DNA of 64,000 nt from Paracamarosporium sp. OC-R06-R3 (lineage: Eukaryota > Ascomycota > Dothideomycetes > Pleosporales > Didymosphaeriaceae): contig JACVRA010000326.1 in assembly GCA_019828545.1 (NCBI GenBank), positions 1,988 through 65,987 on the forward strand, read 5' to 3'. A program made the translations under genes and the position numbers. Below, one piece after another: positions 9,601-19,600 of the stretch (position 1 is the stretch's first letter; every line of letters starts with the position of its first letter). Under the pieces are notes generated by a model that saw nothing but the letters and a program-made list of their open reading frames with translations, searched no databases and was not told the origin of the DNA.

Positions 9601-12160
9601 GAGTGGACACCTGGATCGAGAAGGGAACCGAAGTATCCACGTCCTACGACCCCATGCTGGCGAAAGTCATCGCAACTGGCAGAGATCGCAGCGAGGCGAT
9701 GAGCAAGCTAGCTTGTGGCCTAGCTGATTGCATCATCGAGGGCGTTCAGAACAATCTGGATTATCTGCGTCAAATCGTCACCTCGCACGTGTTCCAATCG
9801 GGTTCGTACACAACCAAGACGCTGGACTCGTTTCAATTCCATTCCCCCCGTCTAGAGGTGCTCAAGGCGGGAGACAATACCACGGTTCAAGATTTCCCCG
9901 GGAGAACCGGTCTCTGGAACGTCGGAGTTCCCCCTTCTGGTCCCATGGACGGTCTGTCTTTCAGACTCGCCAACAAGCTTGTGGGTAACGAAGAAGGCGA
10001 CGCTGCCTTGGAGTGTACTATGCAAGGCCCATCCATCAAATTCCATTGCCATACCGTCGTCGCCGTGACAGGTGCAGACTGCCTCCCTCGAGTAGACGGG
10101 ATGCCCATCCCAATGAACCAAGCCATTGCCATCCACCCCGCGCAGCTTTTGGAATGCGGCACAGTCAGCAACGGACATCGGAGCTACATCTCGTTTGCCC
10201 GCGGGTTGGACGTGCCGACGGCAATGGGAAGCAAGTCAACTTTCGAACTTGCGAATATTGGCGGGTTTTACGGAAGACGTCTGCGAGCAGGGGACTTCTT
10301 GAATCTTTGCAGCACTTCGGAACAAATGACCGAACCGATCTCGTCCCGCGTTCAGCTCCCAATCCCGCCGCAACCCAACGCGAAATGGACGATAGGAGCC
10401 ATACCTGGGCCGCACGGTGCTCCTGAGATGTTCACTCCCGAAGGTCTCCAAGCCTTGTTCGACGCGGAATGGGATGTACACTACAACAGCAATCGCCTCG
10501 GAATTCGCCTTCGAGGCGTCCAACCATCGTGGGCTCGCCAAGGAGGCGGAGCTGCCGGCCTCCATCCCTCCAACATACACGACACCCCATACTCTGTTGG
10601 CAGCGTCAGCTTCACGGGAGACGAGGGTGTTGTGCTGTCCGTTGACGGTCCCAGCCTTGGAGGCTTCGTGGTCTTCGGTGTCGTAGCTTCGGCTGAACTC
10701 TGGAAGCTGGGCCAGATTCGGCCCGGCGACACCATCAAACTCAAACCCATCAGCGTTCAGGAAGCGATGAGGCTTGAGATGCTCGTGGAGAAGCATTTGA
10801 GTACCCTGAAGACACCCGACGTGCTAGGTCAGATCTTGGCGGCAAGAACGCCAAGCGATGACAATGAGCTCCTCTCCGGATTCGTGGGCGAATTCTTTCA
10901 CAGGAATATCAAGGTCACAGCCCGACAAGCTGGAGACCGTGCCTTGCTCCTGGAGTTTGGGCACGAGGACGAGGGTTTTCAGATCCGACAGAGCTTCGAA
11001 ATTGTCTCTTTCGTGGAGCAGCATCGAAAGCACCCAATTGCAGGGATCGAAGAATTGACCACCGGCGTTCGCTCTATACAAGTCAGGTATGCGCCTCAGA
11101 CTGATCCCATGGAAATGTTCTCACGCATCGTCACGTTTGCTGGCGCGTGTGGCCTAAGCAAAAGCGTAAAGTCACGCCTGGTCAGACTTCCATTCGTGTT
11201 CAACGACAAAATCAGCCAAGCAGCGGTACAGAGGTACAGCGAGACCATCCGCCCCGACGCACCCTGGCTGCCGAGCAACGTCAACTTCTTGGAGCAGCTT
11301 AACGGCATCGACGATCTGCAATATGTATTCGATCAATCGACATTCCTGGTGCTTGGGCTTGGTGACGTTTTCCTCGGATCACCGTGTGCTGTATCTTTGG
11401 ACCCGAGGTGCAGGTTATTTGGCACAAAGTACAACCCGTCCCGTTCGCATACCCCGAGAGGGTCTGTGGGGTTAGGTGGACAGTACATGTGCATATATGC
11501 AATGAACTCACCCGGGGGCTACCAACTTGTTGGAAGGACAACAAACATCTGGGACCAGTCGTTAATGTCGGATGGAGACGGGGCAATCTGCACACGGGCG
11601 TCGAGTGCGCAAGTGCCTTGGTTGTTTCGCCTCTTCGATCGCATCACGTTTTATCCAATTTCAGAGTCTGAGCTTAACAGCGGGGCTCCTGAAGAGCTAA
11701 TCGCCGTGAGCGAGGGCGAGTTCGACCTCGTCGAATACGAGAACTGGCTTGCTGAACACGACGATGAGATACAACGCAGACAGCAACACTACGCCCACGC
11801 CCGAAACTCGGCTCCCTTTCTTGACGAATTGTCAAAACCTTATCACGGCCATTCGCAGCATATCATACAAGATACAATAGAGGAGCCAGGGGAACCTGTT
11901 CGGGCTCCTATGCCCGGGCGCTGCTGGAAGCTGCTAATACGCGAGGGGGACGTGGTGAGCAGAGATCAGATACTGGTAAGCCACATTCTCTCCTTACAGA
12001 TTGTCCCTAACCCGAGAAATAGGGCTATTTAGAGTGTAGCAAGATGGAGATTAGCCTGGTTAGTCCGGTGAACGGTGTATGCGCCAAGGTCCACATACGA
12101 GAGGGTTCACTGGTTCAGGCTAGGGATATTCTAGTTGTAATCAATGACAGCTACGCCTAG
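6639..12160 (+). CDS. DUR1,2: Urea amidolyase (urea carboxylase + allophanate hydrolase fusion)
   Basis: Cytosolic biotin- and ATP-dependent enzyme that carboxylates urea to allophanate and hydrolyses it to ammonia and CO2. Two exons, 6639-11975 and 12023-12160, give about 1,824 residues (yeast Dur1,2: 1,835). The order is: amidase-type allophanate hydrolase with K75 (VPFAVKDNID), GGSSSGSA at 148-155 and nucleophile S174 (GTDTAGSG); biotin carboxylase from about 620 (SVLIANRGEIALRIL, KSTAGGGGIGL, EVNTRLQVEHPVTE); carboxyltransferase halves from about 1070 (TVQDFPGRTGLWNVGVPPSG) and 1425; biotin-carrier domain from about 1750. The 47-base intron 11976-12022 has a CTAAC branch site. Without splicing the frame stops at 12032 before the biotin lysine, so splicing is needed for a working carboxylase. 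The spliced motif reads ECSKMEI, where AMKM is usual; the lysine is residue 1786. Confidence 0.93.
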
Positions 12161-13105
12161 ATACTTGCTGGGAGCTGAGATCCTACATGATAGCGAGGCA
12201 TCCCATTTTTGCTCCAAACTCTACTACATGCACGTGCTGACAATCTTGCTTACGCTGACTGTGCTGAATGGAGTTGCAAAGGTCACGTGGGCAATCGGGC
12301 CAGAGCGCTCTATGGAAATTACGTGCGTCTAACATACCAGAACTTGTATGTAGCCTGCGAATACTCTGCTTAGAATTGTTTGTATTAAAACTCCGTCGCT
12401 GACCGCTTAGTCGTCATCTGCGCCTCTTTTAATTCTGTTAATTCTTGATATGCAATTTCCCTTCTGGTAATCTCGTAACACACTACTCTCTGCCTTACCG
12501 TACTCCTGGTCGAGAACCAGCCCTATTGCATGATTGGACTAGCTGCTAAGTGAGTCTTGACAGTCGCACAAAATATTGTCTCTACGGCGCTGGAGGGATT
12601 TCAAGGTGGGCCGTGCCCCCCAGCCCATAACAAATGTCAAAAGAGCACCGTGATCAGATCTACAGAAATTTCAGCTAAATTGTTCCTACCACGCCGAATT
12701 AGCTCTAAGTTCCGGATTAGGCTGCATAATCTGCTCGTTCTTGCTCAATGGCTCGGCACGCTTATTACACCTAGGGACAACTTAACCCTACCTTAGTAGT
12801 ACGGTTTAGGGACATAGTATTGATATATAGTAGACTTTAGAGTTGAATTAGGTTAGCTTTAGTGCAAGAAAGTATATACTAGGGATTAGAACACGTTTAG
12901 CCGAACTTTTCGCGACTTATCTTGCCCTATACTCTGCAAGTTAATTTTGCGCAACATCAACATCGCCATTACCTGATCTGGTTTGATCTGCTCGCCTGAG
13001 GCCCGTCGAAGTACTCACTAACTCGATTCGTGATTTAAAGATCGTCTGTTCGTAGCATACCATCCGGGTACTATCCACATCAATGAACATGTTCTACCTG
13101 TAGCG
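12161..13105. other. Intergenic region with an AT-rich patch
   Basis: Between DUR1,2 and the convergent metallo-hydrolase. No coding frame that I can support. From about 12780 to 12960 the sequence becomes rich in TATA/TTAG words, like a small RIP-decayed remnant. Confidence 0.5.
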
Positions 13106-14002
13106 CTAGACCTTGTTTGAGAAGGAACCCTGACAGCTGCCTTGTAGAATTGACAGATTCCAGCGTGGATGTTGGGATCTCATGTTGCTGAACAGTTCCT
13201 CACTGCTACCCGCTCGAAATAGCTGTTGCTCAAAGTCTTTTATGTATCCTTTCGTTCCTTCAATCATGGACTTCGCGACCTCTTCACTAGCGCTTGCCAT
13301 AGGCCTGAATGTATGTCCCGGGACAACAATCGTTGGCTTGAAATCTTGAATCATTGACAAAGCCTTTATCCACTGATCTCGCTTTTCCTGAGTAGAAGCT
13401 TCGCGAAGGTGTTGGTGGCAATCTCCATTGTAGACTATATCGCCAGCAGCAACCAGATCTAGATCAGGAGCGTACACAAAAGAGTTAGCGTGCGTATCTC
13501 CGTGAGGCACATCGTGGATCTCAATTCGATGACCGTCCAGCAACAACCCATCGGGGGAGTGAGGGTGCTCAAATTTCATCTCCTCTTCCGGCAGACCAGT
13601 ACCTGCCTCCGAGTCTGGGAACATGGCCTTCCACAGCCCGTCGTAAAGCGGCGAACTGTACTGTTGCACGACTCCATCTATCACACTCTGAGATGCGATA
13701 CCTGTGAGTCCCGGGAAGCGTTGCTTTAGGACAGGCGCACCAAAGAAGTGATCACCGTGCGCATGGGACGCTATGAAATACTTCAACTTGCATCCTGCAG
13801 GTAGTTTGGTGTCAATCCATGACGTCAATTCGTTGGTTGCGACGATGCTGGCAGGGCAGTCGACGAGGAGAGCCTCGCGCGGCGTGAAGATTAATGTGCA
13901 CGATAACGGAGAGAAAAGACCTGCGTCCTTAGCAGATGGATCTGGCGAAGGCGTCGCGACCGGAATCGGTGCACTTGTGTAAACAGCATATGAGATAGCC
14001 AT
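13106..14002 (-). CDS. Metallo-beta-lactamase-fold hydrolase
   Basis: Intronless, 298 residues. The zinc-binding signature SHAHGDHFFG gives H80, H82, D84 and H85. Later ligands are visible in VPHGDTHANS, in AAGDIVYNGDCH (bridging Asp) and in VPGHTF. The N-terminus (MAISYAVYTSAPIPVATPSP) is short and only weakly hydrophobic, so I expect a cytosolic enzyme. The family includes lactonases, glyoxalases and thioesterases; the substrate cannot be told from sequence. It is divergent from the NmrA-like reductase with 417 bases between the starts, which may mean co-regulation. The C-terminal residues (CQGSFSNKV) are unusual, and a missed terminal intron is possible. Confidence 0.8.
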   Translation of the reverse strand: MAISYAVYTSAPIPVATPSPDPSAKDAGLFSPLSCTLIFTPREALLVDCPASIVATNELTSWIDTKLPAGCKLKYFIASHAHGDHFFGAPVLKQRFPGLTGIASQSVIDGVVQQYSSPLYDGLWKAMFPDSEAGTGLPEEEMKFEHPHSPDGLLLDGHRIEIHDVPHGDTHANSFVYAPDLDLVAAGDIVYNGDCHQHLREASTQEKRDQWIKALSMIQDFKPTIVVPGHTFRPMASASEEVAKSMIEGTKGYIKDFEQQLFRAGSSEELFSNMRSQHPRWNLSILQGSCQGSFSNKV

Positions 14003-14419
14003 GGTAAAAGCGATGATGAGGGCCAGGAGTTGTGATAAATAGCGTGTTGTGGAGTTGTTTGGGCAATTTTTAAAATATACTCCAGATGCTCGACGCAGAG
14101 AAGTACACTATTATGTGCCGGCTTCTGTTCACTAATCAGTCGTTGCAAATACTAATCGTGCGGGCAGCGCGACAAGTTTGGTCATTTGACGCGATTGGTG
14201 ATGTATCTCGCTAATCATTGATTGATAATCCTCGATAGACCCTATGTGCAGGCCAATACGACTTGTCCTCAGCATCGCATTCCATTCATAAACAGGGGCG
14301 ATGTAGCCTCATTCTTGCATATCTATAATCTAAAGCAGATACACTTTTTATCTCCCAACAACGCCTCGTATCTATTTCAGGCTGTTAGAAGCTCGACCCC
14401 AACCTCATCACATACAATC
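14003..14419. promoter_or_regulatory. Divergent promoter, metallo-hydrolase / NmrA-like reductase
   Basis: 417 bases between two start codons on opposite strands, moderately AT-rich. A reading frame on the plus strand runs in from 14222 without family similarity and is treated as 5' leader. I see no clear operator. Confidence 0.45.
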
Positions 14420-15325
14420 ATGACGATTATCCGCAACGTTGCAGTTCTTGGAGCGAGTGGAAACGTTGGAAAAGCGACAATCCAAGCCTTGCTAGAGGAA
14501 GGATTTCAGGTGACTGGTCTTGTCCGTCAGTCATCTTCGGCTACCTTACCGGAGGGTGTGCAGCGAGCTGAAGTGGACATGACGTCTGCATCGCTGCTTG
14601 AGGCGTTCAAGGGCCAGGATGCTGTCGTTAGCACGATTTCTAGTATCTCTCCTTCCGGCGCACTATCGCTGCAGATATCCGTCATCGAAGCGGCCATCGC
14701 TGCGGGCGTAAAATTCTTCATTCCATCCGAATATGGGATCAACACAGCGGACCCTTCCGCTTCGAAATACATACCTTTCCTCGAAGACAAGATCCAGACT
14801 GTGAACTACCTGAAAAGCAAGCAAGCAGAGATATGTTGGGCAGCCTTCATCACTGGTTCCATGTTCGACTGGGGTCTCAATATCCCTGGCTTTGGAGGTT
14901 GGAATATAACGGACCGCAGCGTCACCATTTTCGACGGCGGCGACATCTTGTACGAAGCCACGACGTTACGACAAGTCGGGAAGGCCATTGCCAAGGGTTT
15001 AAGGGCTCCTGAGTTGATCAGAAATGAATACGTATATGTTAACAGCTTCACGGTGACCCAAAATCAAGTTCTCAGGGCGGTCGAGGCTGTTCTTGGAGAG
15101 AAATTTACGGTTTCAGAGGGTACTGTTGAGGAGTTGTGGCAAGGGGGTGCAAAGCAGGTCAAAGATGGCCAGCCGTTCGGGGTTCTGGGAATGATTGCTG
15201 CTGCGATCTATGGCAAAGGAGGATTGGCCAGCTATTCTGTCACAGAAGATCTCTGGAACAATAGGCTGGGTCTGGCGCAAGAAGATTTGGCTGAGGTTTT
15301 GAAGGGTTACGTCGCGCAGAAATAG
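14420..15325 (+). CDS. NmrA-like / isoflavone-reductase-type NAD(P)-binding protein
   Basis: Intronless, 301 residues, starting MTIIRNVAVLGASGNVG. The Rossmann signature GASGNVG is at residues 11-17, followed by VVSTISS after the fourth strand and the family motif FIPSEYGINT. I chose 14420 because the open frame upstream (from 14222) shows no similarity and the dinucleotide motif normally begins within 10 residues of the start. Members act as atypical short-chain reductases or as NAD(P) sensors related to the nitrogen regulator NmrA. The subgroup with PSEYG is usually enzymatic (isoflavone or pinoresinol-lariciresinol reductase-like). It is divergent from the metallo-hydrolase gene. Confidence 0.85.
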   Translation: MTIIRNVAVLGASGNVGKATIQALLEEGFQVTGLVRQSSSATLPEGVQRAEVDMTSASLLEAFKGQDAVVSTISSISPSGALSLQISVIEAAIAAGVKFFIPSEYGINTADPSASKYIPFLEDKIQTVNYLKSKQAEICWAAFITGSMFDWGLNIPGFGGWNITDRSVTIFDGGDILYEATTLRQVGKAIAKGLRAPELIRNEYVYVNSFTVTQNQVLRAVEAVLGEKFTVSEGTVEELWQGGAKQVKDGQPFGVLGMIAAAIYGKGGLASYSVTEDLWNNRLGLAQEDLAEVLKGYVAQK

Positions 15326-15767
15326 CGCTGCCTTGTTCGGCAACACCCCCTGCGGTGACCTGGAATGCATGACGAGGGTGAACAATCAGTCGATTTGGAT
15401 AATACGTCTTGATGAATTGCTTCAGAAATTTCCAAAAATCGATGCTTCGCGCAGATCACCTCCATGATGTTCCATAGTTGCGCTACAGCTTGTGTCTCAA
15501 AATCACCGCGACACATTTCCCTCAACTGGACGTTGCATCGTCCGACCGTGCCAAGCATGTAAGTATCAAATGAAGATCAGCTTCGCGGGAGGGAGAATAT
15601 GGGAGACATGACCGCAGCATCTGAAATACATTCATTTCACGTGCAGATCGAAGCCTTCAAGCCTTGTGATTATAAACCTAGCTTTGGAGTACAGAGTTGT
15701 TGCACCACTCTAAATCGCGATTTTACAATACGCTTGCTCTCTAGTATAGATTGCCCAGCAGCATTAT
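15326..15767. other. Intergenic region
   Basis: Convergent 3' space between the NmrA-like gene and the enoyl-CoA isomerase relic. Nothing recognisable. Confidence 0.5.
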
Positions 15768-16150
15768 CTACAACTTGTGTGCTTTGGCTCCGCGAGCAAC
15801 TTTCGCCATCTCTTGCTGGGGGATGCCTTGGCTGAAGCGGTCCAGTCCTGTAAAAAATTCGTCTAGAGCCAGCTCTTCTTGCTTCCGAACAAGGTGTCGA
15901 CGAAGAATTCTCTTCGTTTCGACGATGCTAGAAGGAACAAGGTGGGTGCCGAAGTCACTCCGTATCTCTGACAAGACCTTCGTGCGGAAGTCACCGTCGT
16001 CATTTGAGAATATCTTACTCACAAAACCAGCGTGTTGAAGTTCCTTGGCAGTAATCTTGCGACCTTTCAGCAGAGCTTCATTCGCAAGAGCGAACCCCAT
16101 CCGAGATACAAACGCAGCCTGAATTGTGGATACGGCCGGCTTACGGGCTG
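15768..16150 (-). pseudogene. Truncated enoyl-CoA hydratase/isomerase (peroxisomal ECI type), C-terminal part only
   Basis: The frame reads AAFVSRMGFALANEALLKGR..., the helix that follows the active site in delta3,delta2-enoyl-CoA isomerases, and runs to a stop at 15768. The C-terminus AKAHKL resembles a peroxisomal targeting signal type 1. About 110-120 residues remain of a family that is usually 260-290 long. The crotonase core with the oxyanion-hole glycines is missing upstream. A CAG just before the first codon of this block could be an intron acceptor, but I find no upstream exon to 16626. I read it as a 5'-deleted relic, though a rearranged gene is possible. Confidence 0.6.
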
Positions 16151-16626
16151 AAAGCCCGCTGCGTCTCTAGATTTGTCAAGTCGATCCGAGTATGTAAGAG
16201 ATCTTAAATATCTGGGGTGTAGGGTAGAGGCTTAGTGCGCAACACCAAGGCTGACTGCAAGCCACACCTGCTGCAAGCGGTGGCTACCTGTGCTTCCCCT
16301 CAGCCGTGAACGACAGATTGTTTATTACTGTCAGATTAGCCGCTCCTTGTCTCCGCGCATTACCGAGGCTTTATTCTTTGCTGAGACACGTTCGTCCGTC
16401 GTGTCTAAGCATTATCTATGTAAGCCTATATAAGGCCTACATAGTTCTGACATATCTACACACAGTTGCGTAGGGACACTCTGAATTGTTTTCCTTATGT
16501 TATGACTATACTACCCCTCCTTTATCAGCGATTACGTAAAAAAATATACGCCTTTACCCTCTCTCTGGATTTCCTTTCTTAAAGCATTTGGATCTCATAA
16601 ACGCGATTACGCGTTAATACATGAAG
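16151..16626. other. Intergenic region
   Basis: No coding frame supported. It contains an imperfect hairpin around GGGCTTTCAGCCC (about 16144-16160) and AT-rich sequence next to the TEL1 stop codon. Confidence 0.45.
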
Positions 16627-19600
16627 CTACGCATAGCTAGCCCATCCCATATACAGCACCGCCAAATTCCGCTCATCAGTCGCACTCTGAATCAATTCAT
16701 TAACTGTCGCCTTTGTACTCAGCGTCGTACTTAACTTCTTCTCGACGACACTAAGCGCCCTCCCTGCCTCACCCGCCTGCTCATCCCTCTTCTTCTCGTC
16801 CCCATGTACATCCAAATCTGTCGCATGAATACCGGATAGTGCTGGCGTACGGTCCGGACCCACGGTTCCAGAGCGTTGAGCAGCATTCGTGTCCTGTTGC
16901 TCTTGCATACGCTTTGCCTTGGTAGCGGTGACGCTCCAATTGACAAGAGGATCGTAGCGCAGCACGTTCAGGAGCGTCATAATAGACTCACGTTCTTCGC
17001 GGAGGGTATCCATTGTGAATTCGCAGCAGCGACGGAAGACGCCCTCGGTTTTGGTGCAGCCCATGGCGTCGACGAGATCGCGGGTCAGGCGAAATGGTAC
17101 AACCTCAGGCACAGGAAGGACACGACCAGCTTCGAAACTGACACCAAGATCAATATGCACGACTTCTCCGCTCTTTTCGTCGAGAAGGATGTTGTGGCAG
17201 TGTCGATCGCCGAGCCCAAGTACATGTCCAAGGATGGATATGGCAGCTGTGGACCGAGTGTACGCAAGGCGGCGTTCGAACCAATCGTCTGGATCTTGGA
17301 AACGTTCAAGGAAGAAATAGCGCATCACAGGGTGGAAATTCTCCGCGATCTTGGCCCAGACCTTTACGCGAGTCTGGAGCGTGTCTTGCTGAACAGCTCC
17401 AATCTCTTTCCTACATTTATCGGGCTTGTAATCATGCGGATAATACCTCTCATGTGCCGGCATTAACCATCCATGAAGCGGTATCGTATTTTGTACGAAT
17501 TCCATAAGACCAGATCGGGTCGAAAGGGGAAGCACCTTGTAGGTACGGATACCGAGGTTGCGCAACCGTGTTGCGGTGTGTTTCTTGAGCAGGCGAGAGA
17601 CTTGATCGAATACTTGCTCCATGATTGCGTCTTGTCGAAGATCATCGTTGCCAGATTTGTACTGTATGTAAGGTTAGATAGTTTCCGCGCTATTATTTTA
17701 GGACTAATCTCACCAGTTGTTTATAGTTGAACCCATCAGAACCGATAGCTGTGATAATTTTTGGCGCACTCAGTCCATTGGCGATGCTCATCCTAGATTT
17801 GAACCTAACAATCCTGGGAAGATCATTGTAATCCATATCGGCTCGAACCTCGATTTGCAGTGTGGCGGGGGGAACTTTGTATGTTGGAATCTTTTGCATC
17901 AATGCTTTCGACTCTGGGTATCTATCCAAGGGGATGTCTCTACCTTGGCGCTGCTCCTTGTCGTCCTTGAACATGGCGAGAGCATGGTAGATCTCATTCG
18001 AGCGATATAAGTAACCCCATATTATTGAAGAGCGTTTGTCCTTGCCCAGTTCGTGCGCAATGAGAGCAGCAGCCTTCTGACGAGACCTGGCTGCTTCGTC
18101 CTTTGACCTGATCAAATCTTCCCTACTGGCATTGACAGTCTTCATTTGCATTGCAAAGATCTGATGCATACCATGATAGGGATGCTCCAGGCAAATACGA
18201 AAAACTAGGTTGGTCAACAGTTTTTGAAAGTCGGTTCGATCAGCTTGGAGACGTGAGGACAATTGATTCATTAGTAGCGCAAACTTCCCACTGGGGACTT
18301 TGTCGATGTGTGTATGCACAGCTGAGTTCGCGAGCATTGTCTCAGAATGCTCCAACCAGAGCGAGAATACTCGGAGAGCGTCGTTGTTGTACATGTCACC
18401 TGCTTGCAACGAGAGCAGATAGTTTTCTAAGCATTGACGTAATAGTTCCTCACGACCTTTGCGTAATCTTTCATATTCGGCATGGTCAAGCTTGTACCAA
18501 ATTTGGGCCTTCTGGTGAGACCTTCTGTATGTGTCACGTGTTTGTTTGCTCTGCTCCTGGCGAATTAATCTTTCGAAATCCTGAATTTCCTGAGCTCTTC
18601 GATCCATGATAGATTTCGCGCGGTCCCTGTCTGTTGCGGCCTCAGGACTTTGCAATTGCTTGTCGCAGAATAGAGCGAATTCATGGAAGACTTGTCCAGG
18701 GTCCGGTCCTTGCATTTGTCCTTTGAGCTCTTTGATTGCTGGCTTTAAGTAGTTTTGTATGATCTTTTCAGGTGTTGCTGATCGAGCTTCAGCTAAATGA
18801 TGGCCCTAGAATGCTTAGTCAACGCTGTCTTATATTGTCCTGAGAACTTACCAGCTTCGCCAACAGCACAGGCAAACTGATCTTCTTGTCCTGGGAATCG
18901 AAATTGCCATAATCAACGAGTTCTTGTCGAATGCGTATCGACTTTTCTTGCTCGCCATGATCCCACAGAACGTTGGCCTCTTCAATCTTTGCACTGGCCT
19001 CAACATCTAGCCCGAATGCTTTGCAGTCCTGTACAATGTCGCTGAGATACGTCACACTTGAGAGCGACTCTTGGAGTGCTCCATGTCTTCTGCAAATTGT
19101 CGACGTCGATACAAGAGCCTCGACCTCCATGCTGCGAAGTGTTCCGGTCCGTGTGTGTATAGATTTCAGTAAAGGATCGTTAGAACCCATAACATTCAGC
19201 AAAGTTTCCCGACATGACAGCAACTGGCGTACGTCTTCAAACCTAATTGATAATTAGTTTTGTAAATCTGAACGATGTACATCATTTCACTTACTCGCCA
19301 GTCTGCATCCATCTTTCACGTCCCTTCAGCCGGTCCCAGGCATCAAGCAGCTGCTCGGTTTGGTCACACTGGACAAGCTCGTCCGCTTCAGTTAGCGCTG
19401 CTAGAGTTCTTAACCGAACTTTGGTCAGCGAGGGGGAATCTTCGCGTCCAGACAGAAATTTCATGGTTGCTAGAAGTTGGTTATCAATGCTCTCTTGGGC
19501 CTTTAGTTGGCTCGTGGCATAGTGAAGACCTTGGAAAGCTTTGAAAATAGTGCCAGATTCGCTGTGATTTAGTTCTGGTGCTTTAATGTCCCATTTACCA

